Numbered from the stretch's first letter, positions 19,333 through 28,483 are shown. The stretch is 64,000 nucleotides of DNA from an uncultured Lachnospiraceae bacterium (GCA_947571775.1 CANOZK010000006.1:1-64000); one strand, 5' to 3'. A program made the numbers and translations. The notes: generated by a model not told the origin, from the sequence alone.

Positions 19333-21128
19333 TTGTTTTGCCCTTTTTTGAAATTAATGCTAATTTCATTCGCCTTATTTTCCACATTACTATTATATAA
19401 AACTTTTTGTGCAATAATTTCGGCAAGTTCCTTTGTTTCTATTTCCTCTTTGTAAAGCAGATAATCAAGCATTGTCTTATTAAAATCTTCTTCACAGATT
19501 TCAAAAGGTTTCTTTGGCAACTGATAACTTAAATGTTCTTGCGGCTTAATCCATTGAATCGTTTCATCTCCTGTTTGCTTTTCAATTATTTCAATCCATT
19601 TGTCCTCAATTTCTTGCCACCTATTTTTTATATCTTGCCGTCCTTGATTTTTTACAGTTTCCAATCCGTCATCCACTATATAACATGTAAAAATGTCCTT
19701 TTCAGCATGTGGTACACCTGCTTCAAACACAAATATAGATGTTGTAACTCCAGAAAACAATTTTTCAGGCAATTTTATAATCTTTTTTAGCGTACTATGT
19801 TTCAACAATTTCTTGCCGTTATCTTTTTCCAACTTTTTATCAGGCAAAATAAATGCACATTCTGTATGTTCTTTAACATTCTTCAAAACATTATCAACTA
19901 TTGTAATACATCCATATTTCCGCTCAAATGGCGGATTCATCAAAACCTTTGTAATAGGCTTCTTTTTTATCCATTCACATGCTTCTTTTGTTCTTGTATC
20001 AAGTTGTTCTAAATTTGTTTTTCCATCTTTATGAATGAGCATATTGGCACACGCTAATGCAAATATTTCTCGATCAAATTCTATACCAAAAAGCTGCTTA
20101 TATTTAACTTCAGATGCTTTGTTGGTATTAACTCCTCCCGCTTCTTTCATCATATTACACATTGCTTTTACCAAAAAAGCTCCCGAACCGCACGCTGCAT
20201 CTAAAATATAATCATTTTGATTTACATGTATTAATCTATACATAAATGATGTGATATGATCAGGTGTAAATACTTGACCACTTTCAGATTTTTTCTTATA
20301 TCTGTTAAATTCATTGAAAAAGATGCCCATAACATCTTCTCCATTCCAAAAATCTGAATTTACACAATCCGAAATTTCCATTACCCATGTTATGAAACTA
20401 TCTATTGCTTCTTGATTTGTACTGTTATTCATCTTAATCTCTGAATATACTTCTATAAGTAAATCTAATTTCAAATTCTGCTGTCTACTCTTTTCGAGCG
20501 ATTTTGAAAGGGTATTAAGGATTGAATTTTTCATAAGAGTAAAGTCCATTCCCTCAACCAAAATTGCACCATATCTACACCCAACCAACGCACACGCTGT
20601 AAAAATCATTCTATGATACAAATTTTTAATTCCAAATTCAGTATGTAAGCAATCATTTATACGTTTTGTGAGCGAATAGATTTTTTGTTTATCGATTGTG
20701 TCTTGATTGAACAAAAATTTATAATATATCTTATTTTGTAATGTTTTTGGAATTTGAAATATTTCATCATTATTTTTAAACACTCTAACGTCTATACCAT
20801 TGTAAAGTATTCCCACCACTTTCTTATACTGTGTCATCACAATACTCACATTTTTTTCAAGTTCTCTTACCCATTTTTCAAGCGCAATATCCTCATTTTC
20901 TGATTTTGTTTCTAAAATAATTGCAACATCAGTTTTGTCGTCTGGCAAGTACCAACCGTCTGGCTTGTTTATATTCCCACGAAACCCCAACTGATTAAAA
21001 GTAGTAATTTGCCCTGTGCCTTGTCTAACATTTTCTTCAAGAACATTAAAGCCTAAAATGATTTTTGCATCGTCTCTGACTTCATCTTCAGTTCTGTATG
21101 TAATCTTTCGCCCCATTTTGCTCTCCAT
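19329..21128 (-). CDS. BcgI-like fused nuclease / adenine methyltransferase subunit
   Basis: A 599-residue protein joining a PD-(D/E)xK nuclease to an N6-adenine methyltransferase. The N-terminal domain shows PDGW (56-59) and the ExK pair of ILETKSEN (Glu73, Lys75), preceded by Asp67. A helical region follows, then motif X-like GQVFTPDHI (284-292), the SAM-binding LDAACGSGAF (309-318) and the catalytic NPPF (398-401). With the adjacent S subunit this is the gene arrangement of type IIB enzymes such as BcgI, whose A subunit is of similar size and both cuts and methylates. All catalytic motifs look intact, so it should be active. The start at 21128 is followed by MGRKITYRTEDEV; an internal ATG five codons in is also possible. 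Confidence 0.87.
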   Translation of the reverse strand: MESKMGRKITYRTEDEVRDDAKIILGFNVLEENVRQGTGQITTFNQLGFRGNINKPDGWYLPDDKTDVAIILETKSENEDIALEKWVRELEKNVSIVMTQYKKVVGILYNGIDVRVFKNNDEIFQIPKTLQNKIYYKFLFNQDTIDKQKIYSLTKRINDCLHTEFGIKNLYHRMIFTACALVGCRYGAILVEGMDFTLMKNSILNTLSKSLEKSRQQNLKLDLLIEVYSEIKMNNSTNQEAIDSFITWVMEISDCVNSDFWNGEDVMGIFFNEFNRYKKKSESGQVFTPDHITSFMYRLIHVNQNDYILDAACGSGAFLVKAMCNMMKEAGGVNTNKASEVKYKQLFGIEFDREIFALACANMLIHKDGKTNLEQLDTRTKEACEWIKKKPITKVLMNPPFERKYGCITIVDNVLKNVKEHTECAFILPDKKLEKDNGKKLLKHSTLKKIIKLPEKLFSGVTTSIFVFEAGVPHAEKDIFTCYIVDDGLETVKNQGRQDIKNRWQEIEDKWIEIIEKQTGDETIQWIKPQEHLSYQLPKKPFEICEEDFNKTMLDYLLYKEEIETKELAEIIAQKVLYNSNVENKANEISINFKKGQNK

Positions 21129-21221
21129 TCTTTTTCTTAGCTCACTCTGCTTTCAAATGTATGACAAATAACATGACTTTCGCTTCCCATTTTATAAGAG
21201 CTCCACGCTTCTGATATTTTC

Positions 21222-21227
21222 ATTATA
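21222..21227 (-). promoter_or_regulatory. Extended -10 promoter of the RM operon
   Basis: On the reverse strand TGGTATAATG contains an extended -10 (TG-n-TATAAT), about 95 bases before the methylase start. No good -35 is present, which fits an extended -10 promoter. Confidence 0.5.
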
Positions 21228-21269
21228 CCAGAAAAATCCGACTTTTTACTAGAACCTTGTCTAAAATCT

Positions 21270-21297
21270 GAAGGCTCAGGGTAATTCCTGAGCCTTC
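21270..21297. repeat. Right copy of 28-bp duplicated terminator hairpin
   Basis: Identical to 18230-18257, including the loop GTAATT in the same orientation. It lies 11 bases beyond the murJ stop and, read on the reverse strand, is followed by AGATTTTAG, so it serves as the murJ terminator. Confidence 0.92.
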
Positions 21298-21308
21298 CTG
21301 TGTTATCA

Positions 21309-22934
21309 TCATCCATAGATTTTGAGAAAATCGGCCACCCGCACCAGCAGACTGCCAAATGGAAATGCCCGAAGCTGCCCTTCCGGCACTCTGGCAATGA
21401 TAATATATAAAACAATATACACCGCAGCCGCTAACGGCACCGCCACCACCAATCCCAATAAATTAGAGGGAATCAGAAGATAGATTGCGTGAAACAGCAT
21501 CCAGGCCGCCAGTGCCATCGGAAGCGACGCCAAAAGCGGAATCAGATATGCATCTTTCCATTTATTCTTGTATCCCAGATATTTTTTCATCGAAATATCG
21601 TTTAAAATACAGATAAGTATCGAATAAACGATAATGGCAATTACCACCGCCAAAATTCCCAGCCCCGTGGTCAAAAGCATAATGACCAGCGAAGTGACAT
21701 CTACCACCAGAGCAATGGCGGCGTTGCGCATTGGCAGATTGGGCAGTCCGATGCCCTGGAGGACACCGTTTGAGATATTGGACAGCCCGTTTAAAATCAC
21801 CGTAATGGCTCCTACGCTTAACAAAAGTCCCGCCGTGCCGATGGTATCCGGGAACAAAATCCGCACAATCGGCTGGGACAAAACAGCCAGACCCACAGCG
21901 GAGGGAATGGAAATAAACATAGATAGCTGCACCGCCTGGTCAATCTTCGCGTTCGCCATCTCCAGATTCTCCCTCGCATATGCGGCGGAAACTTCCGGGA
22001 TCATGGAAGTGGGCGCAGCGCTGGATAAAGTCAGCGGAATGTTAATGATCGACAGAAAATAGATGGAATATTCCGTATACAGCATACGAATCCCGTTATC
22101 CTCAAACCCCTGCCGACCCAAAATTTCCGAAAAAAGATAGCCGTCGATATACCCGTTTACATTGTAAATAAATGCGCTTAATATAATTGGCGTGACCATC
22201 CGAAGAATCACCTGAATGACTTCTTGATAACTCTCTTCTTGGCCCGTCTGATCCGAAGCAATTTTGTTTTGGATAATCTTCCGATTTAACTGGTAAACCG
22301 CCAGCACGAACAGTAATGCCGCCAAGACGCCCGCACCCGTTCCAATGGTTCCTCCTGCCGACCCCCACCGGTCTATGCTGTCTTTGTCATTGCCCGCCAC
22401 AAATTCGATAAACAGCCAGGCCGCCAAAATACTGAAAAATGCATTGGCAAACTGCTCCAGAATCTGGGAAATAGAAGTCGGGACCATATTTCGATACGCC
22501 TGAAAATATCCCCGGTAAACGCCTAAAATGCCCGATAAAAAAATCGTTGGCGACAGCACCCGAAGCGCTAGCGTAGCCCCCTGCTGGTTGCTGGGAATCA
22601 GAATGCTGGCTCCAACAAGACAGAAAAGAGCTACCACGCCGCCGACAACCACTGCATAGAGCAAAGAGCCTTTAAAGTATTTCTGCGCATTGCGGTATTC
22701 CCCTCTCGCCAGTTTCTCGGCAATGATCTTCGACACTGCCTGGGGAATACTGTAAGAGGCTATCATCAGAAGAATCAAGTATGCCTGCTGGGCCAGACCG
22801 TAATAAGCCATGCCGTCTGCGCCTACGATCTGCGTCAGCGGGCTTTTGTAAAGAAGCCCCACAACTTTTGAAATCAATGCCGCCACCATCAAAAAGGAGG
22901 CGTTTTTCACCAAGATATTGCGTTTGGAACTCAT
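21309..22934 (-). CDS. MurJ/SpoVB-family lipid-linked oligosaccharide flippase
   Basis: A 541-residue polytopic membrane protein of the MOP superfamily, about 14 helices, closest in size and N-terminus to Firmicutes YtgP/MurJ and SpoVB. It begins SSKRNILVKNASFLMVAAL and has ALISKVVGLLYKSPLTQIVG. Such proteins flip lipid II or other undecaprenyl-linked sugars across the membrane. Whether this one serves growth (MurJ) or spore cortex (SpoVB) cannot be decided here; the neighbours ung and his genes give no hint. The start at 22934 is directly before the conserved N-terminal amphipathic region. Its 3' end is next to the RM insertion but is intact. Confidence 0.82.
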   Translation of the reverse strand: MSSKRNILVKNASFLMVAALISKVVGLLYKSPLTQIVGADGMAYYGLAQQAYLILLMIASYSIPQAVSKIIAEKLARGEYRNAQKYFKGSLLYAVVVGGVVALFCLVGASILIPSNQQGATLALRVLSPTIFLSGILGVYRGYFQAYRNMVPTSISQILEQFANAFFSILAAWLFIEFVAGNDKDSIDRWGSAGGTIGTGAGVLAALLFVLAVYQLNRKIIQNKIASDQTGQEESYQEVIQVILRMVTPIILSAFIYNVNGYIDGYLFSEILGRQGFEDNGIRMLYTEYSIYFLSIINIPLTLSSAAPTSMIPEVSAAYARENLEMANAKIDQAVQLSMFISIPSAVGLAVLSQPIVRILFPDTIGTAGLLLSVGAITVILNGLSNISNGVLQGIGLPNLPMRNAAIALVVDVTSLVIMLLTTGLGILAVVIAIIVYSILICILNDISMKKYLGYKNKWKDAYLIPLLASLPMALAAWMLFHAIYLLIPSNLLGLVVAVPLAAAVYIVLYIIIARVPEGQLRAFPFGSLLVRVADFLKIYG

Positions 22935-22988
22935 ACTTATCCTCGGTTCTTATAACTATTCAGTAACTTCACCGTTACCAGTTCTTTT

Positions 22989-23663
22989 TTATATGTTTTC
23001 AATCTGCCAGTCTATGGGCGTAAGACCGTTTTCCTCCAAAAAAGCGTTGGTCTGGCTAAAGGGCCTGCTCCCGAAGAAACCGCGCGATGCAGAAAGCGGG
23101 CTGGGATGAGGAGCTTCCAAAATCAGATGCCGGGGATTGTGCAGCATCTTTTTCTTCATCTGCGCCGGCCTTCCCCACAAAATAAATACCATTGGCTGTT
23201 CCTGGACATCCAGCACCTGGATAGCCGCATCCGTAAATTTCTCCCAGCCCAGATTCCGGTGGGAATTCGCCTGATGCGCCCGCACGGTCAGCACTGTGTT
23301 CAACAAAAGCACACCCTGTCTGGCCCATTTTTCCAGATATCCGTTGTTGGGCAGATAGCAGCCTAGATCGTCATGCAGTTCTTTATAAATATTCACCAAA
23401 GACGGGGGAATCCCCACGCCCTTTTTTACAGAAAAGCATAGACCATGGGCCTGACCGTCGTTGTGGTAAGGATCTTGCCCCAAAATTACAACCTTAACCT
23501 GATTTAACGGAGTAAAATGAAACGCATTGAAAATATCGTCTGCGGGCGGAAAGATCAACTGTGTTTTATATTCCTCATTGACCTTCTGAAATAAATTCTT
23601 ATAATAGTCTTTTCCAAATTCTTCTTTAAGAGCTTCTAACCACTCACCTGCTAATGGCGGCAT
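22989..23663 (-). CDS. ung: Uracil-DNA glycosylase
   Basis: Removes uracil from DNA, starting base-excision repair. The 224 residues are full length for family 1 UDG. Catalytic motifs are clear: the water-activating GQDPYHNDGQAHGLCFSV near residues 61-78 (Asp and His), LLLNTVLTVRAHQANSH near 118-134, and HPSPLSASRGFFGSRPFS near 185-202, with the minor-groove loop HPSPLS. The start has GGAGAGG eight bases upstream. It lies between hisF (37 bases upstream) and murJ (54 bases downstream) on the same strand. Confidence 0.96.
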   Translation of the reverse strand: MPPLAGEWLEALKEEFGKDYYKNLFQKVNEEYKTQLIFPPADDIFNAFHFTPLNQVKVVILGQDPYHNDGQAHGLCFSVKKGVGIPPSLVNIYKELHDDLGCYLPNNGYLEKWARQGVLLLNTVLTVRAHQANSHRNLGWEKFTDAAIQVLDVQEQPMVFILWGRPAQMKKKMLHNPRHLILEAPHPSPLSASRGFFGSRPFSQTNAFLEENGLTPIDWQIENI

Positions 23664-23700
23664 TTTGCATCCTCTCCCTTCTTTTGTGTTTCTTAATACC

Positions 23701-24462
23701 TTATAATCTTACAGCAACTTCTCGTTTGGATAAATAATCCTTTACCTCTTGAATTTCCAGCTCTTTATAATGAAATAGTGAAGCAGCCAAAGCGGCGTCT
23801 GCACCGCCTTCTGTCAGAGCTTCGTAAAAATGTTCCAGCGTTCCGGCCCCGCCGGAAGCAATCACCGGAATGGACACCGCATCCGCAACCGCCCGTGTCA
23901 GCGCGAGATCGTAGCCAGCCTTGGTTCCGTCACAGTCCATGCTGGTCAGAAGGATTTCCCCGGCTCCCAATCTCTCCACCTGGACAGCCCACTCCAGGGC
24001 GTCCATGCCTACGTCCACCCGGCCGCCGTGTTTGTAAATATTCCAGCCGCTTTTGTCCTCCCTGCGCTTGGCGTCGATGGCCACCACCACGCACTGGCTT
24101 CCGAATTTCAGCGCCGCGTCGCAAATCAAGGAAGGGTTGTCAATAGCTGCGGAATTGACCGAAATCTTATCGGCCCCTTCTCTTAAAATCAGCCGGAAAT
24201 CCTCCACCGTTCGGATGCCGCCGCCCACGGTAAACGGGATAAATACCTGTTCCGCGACCTTGCGCACCATGTCCGCCACCGTCTCCCGCTGGTCAGAAGA
24301 AGCGGTGATATCCAAAAATACCAGTTCGTCCGCGCCGGCCTGACCGTAGGCTCGTCCAACTTCCACCGGATCCCCGGCATCCTTTAGATCCACAAAATTG
24401 ATTCCCTTCACGACCCTGCCCTTGTTCACATCCAGACAGGGGATAATCCGTTTCGTAAACAT
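23701..24462 (-). CDS. hisF: Imidazole glycerol phosphate synthase, cyclase subunit
   Basis: The cyclase half of the HisFH enzyme, converting PRFAR plus ammonia to IGP and AICAR in histidine synthesis. A 253-residue (beta/alpha)8 barrel beginning [20 protein letters not shown] with the catalytic Asp11; the second catalytic Asp is in VVVAIDAKR near 130. Phosphate loops VGGGIRT and ASGGAGT are present. The start at 24462 overlaps the hisH stop by one base (TGATG) with GGGAGGGG upstream; the extra two codons of the longer frame are rejected. No other his genes are nearby, so the pathway is split in this genome. Confidence 0.96.
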   Translation of the reverse strand: MFTKRIIPCLDVNKGRVVKGINFVDLKDAGDPVEVGRAYGQAGADELVFLDITASSDQRETVADMVRKVAEQVFIPFTVGGGIRTVEDFRLILREGADKISVNSAAIDNPSLICDAALKFGSQCVVVAIDAKRREDKSGWNIYKHGGRVDVGMDALEWAVQVERLGAGEILLTSMDCDGTKAGYDLALTRAVADAVSIPVIASGGAGTLEHFYEALTEGGADAALAASLFHYKELEIQEVKDYLSKREVAVRL

Positions 24463-25091
24463 CAGCACACCCCTCCCTGTTTGGCAGAAATATCCGCAAA
24501 GTTTTTCAGAATCCTAAGCCCCAGATCCCCGCTTTTTTCTGGATGGAACTGGCAGGCAAATACATTGTCTTTTTCCACAGAAGCATGAATGGAAACACCG
24601 TAATCTGTGGCGGCCGTTACAATTGTCTCATCCGCTGCCTGCAAATAATAGGAATGTACGAAATAAACATAAGTCTCTTGAGAGATGCCCTGAAAAAGTC
24701 TTCCCTCTCTCGGAAAATACAGGGAGTTCCATCCCATGTGCGGAATTTTAAGACCAGGCGCTTTTGGGATGCGCAGAATTTTTCCAGGCAGTATCCCCAG
24801 CCCTTTTATTCCAGGACTTTCTTCGCTTTCCTCAAACAAAAGCTGCAGCCCCAGACAGATACCCAGAAAAGGGGTGCCTCTTTTGCAGACCTGGCGGATA
24901 ACATCGACCAAGCCGTATTCCTTTAGCTTTTCCATGGAATTGCCAAAGCTGCCCACCCCAGGCAAAATAACCTTATCCGCAGCAAGAATCTCCTGGGCCT
25001 TTCTAGTCACACAGACCTCCTGCCCCAGATACAGCAGCGCCTTTTCCACGCTTTTGATATTTCCCGCATCGTAATCAATTATTGTTATCAT
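24462..25091 (-). CDS. hisH: Imidazole glycerol phosphate synthase, glutaminase subunit
   Basis: Class I glutamine amidotransferase that feeds ammonia to HisF. The 209 residues begin [19 protein letters not shown]. The catalytic triad is visible: Cys in [14 protein letters not shown], and His and Glu in CQFHPEKSG near the C-terminus. The start at 25091 follows AAGGAA and matches the family; a 15-codon upstream extension is unlikely. It overlaps hisF by one base, giving tight stoichiometry of the two subunits. Confidence 0.96.
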   Translation of the reverse strand: MITIIDYDAGNIKSVEKALLYLGQEVCVTRKAQEILAADKVILPGVGSFGNSMEKLKEYGLVDVIRQVCKRGTPFLGICLGLQLLFEESEESPGIKGLGILPGKILRIPKAPGLKIPHMGWNSLYFPREGRLFQGISQETYVYFVHSYYLQAADETIVTAATDYGVSIHASVEKDNVFACQFHPEKSGDLGLRILKNFADISAKQGGVC

Positions 25092-25202
25092 ACACGTAAA
25101 TTTCCTTTTTATTCCCTTTCTGTATATTAAATACATTATATGGTATAGTTTAACACAGGAAAAGCCCGAAAGTCAAAAAAATCGGCTTTCGGACAAAATA
25201 AT

Positions 25203-26738
25203 TTAAGATTCTTCCTCCAACGGCAAATCAAACCAGAACATAACCCCATTATGATAATTTTCCACTCCGCATTTTTGGTGATGGGATTCCATAATCGCTT
25301 TTACAATGGAAAGCCCAATGCCGCTTCCGCCGTACTCTCTGGTATGGGCTTTGTCCACCTTATAAAATTTATCCCATACATGCTCCAAAGCCTCCTCTGG
25401 GATGGGTTTTCCCGAATTAAAAACAGTAATGTGCGCAGTGTTTTCCTGCCTGTATACTTTCAGTTCGATAATCTTTTTTTCGTCCATATGATTCAGGGCG
25501 TTGGTGAAAAAGTTGGTCACAACTTCTTCTATCTTAAATTCGTCTGCGCATACGTATACCGGCCCCTGATTTTCTTCAAAAAGGATCCGCGCTTCCTTTT
25601 GCTGAATCAAGATTTCGGAGTTCTGCAGCACGCCTTTGATCAGGTCTATGATATCAAACCGTTCCATCACCAGCCGGTCATATCCCGACTCCAACTGATT
25701 TAAGGTCAAAAGTTTTTTTACCATGATATTCATTTTGGACGCTTCATCCATGATAACCTCACAGTAAAATTCCCGGCTTTCCATGTCGTCCATGATGTTA
25801 TCTTTGAGTCCTTCCGCATAGCCCTGAATCAAGGCGATGGGAGTTTTCAACTCATGGGATACGTTGTTTAAGAATTCCTTTCGCATCTCGTCAATTTTGA
25901 CCTTTTCAGCAATGTCTTTTTCCAACTGTTCATTGGCCGACTGTAATTTCAAAATCGTCCGCTCCAACTGCTCAGACATCCAGTTAAAATTTTCGCCCAG
26001 CAAGTCCACCTCATTGCTATATCGGCTCTGGTATTTTGCATGAAAATCCAATGCGGCCATACTCTGGGAGATGGCGGTCAGCTCTGAAATCGGTTTTGTC
26101 AGATGATTGGTGATCAGCCAGATAATCAGCGCGCTGATGATAATAATGATAATTCCCACATAGAGATAAAACAAGTTGGAGATGGCCACGCTCTCCCGGA
26201 TGCTTTCCAGCGGGGAACGAATCATACAGGAATTTCCATTGCTGAATTCCCCCCACAGCTCCAGATATTCCATACCGGCGGAATGGTCGCGGCTCTTCTG
26301 AATGGCGTAGGTATCGGTTTTCTGCAAAATCTCTTTTTCTTCGCCGTCCACTCCGGTTTGATAGCCGAACAGACGCGCCTCCATCCTGTCCACATCCCGC
26401 TCCTGCACGTTGTAGAGAAGCGCCTGTCCCTGGCGGTTGGTGATGATCCAGGTGAGGTTATTTTCCATGGAGGTTTTCTTCAAATCGTTGGGTACCGCAA
26501 TCTCTTCGTTGTTCTCTCCTCCGATGCTTTCCAGCTCAATATCAAAATTGCCCAGGTTGGAATAGGCTTCCTTTAACACATCGGTCTTCTTGGCCACATA
26601 ATATTCTTCCAGAAAAAAGCCGTTGATAACGGCGATAGCGGCCACCGACAGAAGCGTCATGCCGATAAAAATCAGTGCAATCTGATTCCGAAAAGAATGT
26701 TTTATTTTTCCACTTCGAATTTGTATCCCATACCCCAT
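25203..26738 (-). CDS. Two-component sensor histidine kinase
   Basis: A 511-residue membrane kinase. Two transmembrane helices (about 17-43 and 188-210) enclose an extracellular sensor domain of about 145 residues. Then come a HAMP linker (210-262), a coiled segment, HisKA with the phosphoacceptor His295 in NNVSHELKTPIALI, and a HATPase domain with N, G1 and G2 boxes (ending GGSGIGLSIVKAI). The signal is unknown. Its start overlaps the last 37 bases of the response-regulator gene and lacks a clear ribosome binding site, so coupled translation is likely. Domain order resembles the cell-envelope kinases of Firmicutes. Alternative in-frame starts would remove the first helix. Confidence 0.9.
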   Translation of the reverse strand: MGYGIQIRSGKIKHSFRNQIALIFIGMTLLSVAAIAVINGFFLEEYYVAKKTDVLKEAYSNLGNFDIELESIGGENNEEIAVPNDLKKTSMENNLTWIITNRQGQALLYNVQERDVDRMEARLFGYQTGVDGEEKEILQKTDTYAIQKSRDHSAGMEYLELWGEFSNGNSCMIRSPLESIRESVAISNLFYLYVGIIIIIISALIIWLITNHLTKPISELTAISQSMAALDFHAKYQSRYSNEVDLLGENFNWMSEQLERTILKLQSANEQLEKDIAEKVKIDEMRKEFLNNVSHELKTPIALIQGYAEGLKDNIMDDMESREFYCEVIMDEASKMNIMVKKLLTLNQLESGYDRLVMERFDIIDLIKGVLQNSEILIQQKEARILFEENQGPVYVCADEFKIEEVVTNFFTNALNHMDEKKIIELKVYRQENTAHITVFNSGKPIPEEALEHVWDKFYKVDKAHTREYGGSGIGLSIVKAIMESHHQKCGVENYHNGVMFWFDLPLEEES

Positions 26739-27382
26739 ACTGTTTTAATATATTCTCCTTTTTTTCCCATTTTGCTGCGGAGTTTTTTTACATGGGTGTC
26801 AATGGTTCTGGCATCCCCAAAGTAATCGTAATTCCAGACTGAATTTAAGATTTTCTCTCTAGAAAGGGCAATGCCTTCGTTCTCCACAAAATAAGAAAGC
26901 AATTCAAATTCCTTGTAACTTAGTTCCATAGGCTTGCCATCTAAAGTCACCTGATGCGCGGCCTTGTCCACACAGACGCCTCCCGCTTCCAGAACCTTCT
27001 CCTGCCCGGTCAGATTGCTTCTTCTTAAAATAGCCTCCACCCGCGCCACCAGGATTTTAGGACTAAACGGCTTAGAAATGTATTCGTCCACACCCAGTTC
27101 AAACCCCAGAAGTTCATCCTGCTCATCTCCGCGAGCCGTCAGCATAATGATTGGAATTTTGGAATATTGACGGATCTCCCGGCACACTTCCCATCCGTCC
27201 ATTTTGGGCATCATCACATCCAGGATGATTAACGCAATATCTTTTTCTGCAAAAAAAATATCTACCGCTTCTGCGCCGTTTTCTGCCTCAAGCACCAAAA
27301 ATCCCTTTTTGAGCAGGAAATCTTTTACCAGTTTCCGCATTCTACTCTCATCGTCTACCACAAGTATTTTTAGCTGTTCCAT
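26702..27382 (-). CDS. OmpR-family response regulator
   Basis: A 226-residue DNA-binding response regulator. The receiver domain (1-118) has the acidic pair in ILVVDDESRMRK, the phosphoacceptor Asp55 in IILDVMMPKMDG, and the conserved Thr and Lys (MLTARGD, KPFSPKI). A winged-helix Trans_reg_C domain fills 130-226, with TIDTHVKKLRSKMG and the C-terminal VWGMGYKFE. The start at 27382 has AGGAGG seven bases upstream; the longer frame runs back into the tmRNA terminator. It forms one operon with the overlapping kinase gene. Target genes are not shown by the sequence. Confidence 0.95.
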   Translation of the reverse strand: MEQLKILVVDDESRMRKLVKDFLLKKGFLVLEAENGAEAVDIFFAEKDIALIILDVMMPKMDGWEVCREIRQYSKIPIIMLTARGDEQDELLGFELGVDEYISKPFSPKILVARVEAILRRSNLTGQEKVLEAGGVCVDKAAHQVTLDGKPMELSYKEFELLSYFVENEGIALSREKILNSVWNYDYFGDARTIDTHVKKLRSKMGKKGEYIKTVWGMGYKFEVEK

Positions 27383-27452
27383 CCTCTTTCCTCCTGCTGA
27401 TTTTTGCATCCTCAAGATATGTATCGTTTTCCTAATCATATAATAAAACAAC

Positions 27453-27474
27453 GGCACGACCCACTGGCCGTGCC
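27453..27474 (-). terminator. ssrA: tmRNA terminator
   Basis: On the reverse strand GGCACG and CGTGCC form a stem around GCCAGTGGGT, followed by GTTGTTTTATT. It lies nine bases beyond the tmRNA 3' end. Confidence 0.85.
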
Positions 27475-27482
27475 TTCTTCCA

Positions 27483-27820
27483 TGGAGTAGACGAGAGTCG
27501 AACTCGTGTCCGAAAACCCATCCCATGTCCTTCTACTATCATAGCCAATTCTTTTACTTTCCCTCTGCTGCCCGGGAACTGGCACCCTGACAGGTTCAGT
27601 AGCTTCATTTTACGCCTACAAGCTCAAAGCTTTGCCTGCATCGTTTCCCACATAGTCGACGCCAGGTTCTCAATGTGTGGGTGCATCAAGGCTGACGAGC
27701 AGCAACTAGGCTGCTAACGCGTAATTTTCTTCTGCGTTTAAATTTAGGTTTGCGATTTGACGCATCGCCTGCGGATAGCTTCTCCATCTTCAAAGTCCCC
27801 GTCGAAACCGGTACTACCCC
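27483..27820 (-). ncRNA. ssrA: tmRNA (transfer-messenger RNA)
   Basis: Rescues stalled ribosomes by acting as tRNA and mRNA with SmpB. The 5' end GGGGTAG (27820 down) pairs with CTACTCC at the 3' end, one G-U included, to make the acceptor stem. The T-arm ACGAG-TTCGACT-CTCGT and the GGTTTCGACGGGG 5' element are typical. CCA is not encoded. The internal reading frame gives the tag ANLNLNAEENYALAA followed by TAG, ending in the usual YALAA degron. About 338 bases, normal one-piece tmRNA. It has its own strong promoter and terminator. Confidence 0.96.
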
Positions 27821-27836
27821 GAAATATCTGTCTACT

Positions 27837-27865
27837 ATTATATAAGATACGAAAGATCCCGTCAA
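27837..27865 (-). promoter_or_regulatory. tmRNA promoter
   Basis: On the reverse strand TTGACG (27860-27865) and TATAAT (27837-27842) are exactly 17 bases apart; transcription should begin a few bases before the mature 5' end. Confidence 0.85.
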
Positions 27866-27911
27866 GTAGAAAATTAGCGTTCCAGCAAATCTGTAATCCG
27901 GTGCGCCGTTA

Positions 27912-28150
27912 CATCCTCGGTCGTCCAACTTGTCTGGTATTTCTTATCTTCTCATGGCATAATGCTATTTTCTTCTTCTGTTTATCATAATTTTTACTCC
28001 GCTTTTATAAATCTTTGATTCCCAAATCCAAACCTATATTTTTATTCTTATGTGGTATTTTCACATGTTCTGCTTCCGCAAGCACGGATACAAAATATTT
28101 TCCGCTTGGAACTTGTGAGACTGTTGCTGATTTTATTTTTATACTTAAGA
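27912..28150 (-). pseudogene. Decayed tnpB (IS605/IS1341-type OrfB) relic
   Basis: Two pieces of a TnpB-like protein in the same reverse frame, separated by a stop. The first reads KIKSATVSQVPSGKYFVSVL and continues to the catalytic-Asp motif GLDLGIKDL, then a stop at 28005-28007. The second reads SKNYDKQKKKIALCHEKIRN, which matches the conserved block that normally lies some 30 residues further on. The stop, the missing segment between the pieces and the lack of the N-terminal and zinc-finger parts show a dead remnant. I know the family from its PSGKYFVS, DLGxK and HEKIxN blocks; no transposon ends or guide RNA end were identified. Confidence 0.72.
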
Positions 28151-28483
28151 TATACAAACAGAAATCAACCATCTGACAAAAAACCACAGCCCAAAGACTG
28201 TGCGTAATTACCACGGCTTTATATCGGCTGTTTTAGGTACTTTCTGCCATTTATACAACCCTCCCCCAAAAAAGTCAAAACATAAAGCTGGGCGGTTGGG
28301 AAACAGATCGTGTAATGAAGTCCGTATACCGGCATTCCATGATAGGAAAAGAAGAAAGTGCCAAGAGGAACGCAGCGGAAAAACTAAGAAAATCCCTTTT
28401 TTCTTAATCCTTCCTGCGACAAGTTCCATGACAAAATCTGTGACAAAAAATCATACAAAAATAGATTGCTGCATACATACTTG
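28151..28483. other. AT-rich non-coding stretch beside the tnpB relic
   Basis: About 330 bases with short frames only; none has a ribosome binding site or recognisable motif. Together with the relic it fills the space between tmRNA and tRNA-Ala and looks like remains of mobile DNA. Confidence 0.4.

Larger units (their letters stand above)
18258..21297. mobile_element. Inserted restriction-modification cassette with target duplication
   Basis: A 3040-bp unit (cassette plus one repeat copy) sitting between two convergent housekeeping genes. It is bounded by direct 28-bp copies of the hairpin that must once have been a single shared terminator between the activase and murJ. The DNA inside is strikingly AT-rich compared with both flanks, and contains only two genes and their promoter. 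No integrase, transposase or terminal inverted repeats are present. Acquisition with target duplication is inferred; simple insertion of RM genes with duplicated target is known from genome comparisons. Confidence 0.75.

Noticed and set aside
18258..21297. Prophage or integrative element around the RM genes
   Set aside because: No integrase, structural or conjugation genes; only the two RM genes lie between the repeats.
18230..21297. CRISPR array suggested by repeated hairpins
   Set aside because: Only two copies 3 kb apart with genes between; no spacers or cas genes in the window.
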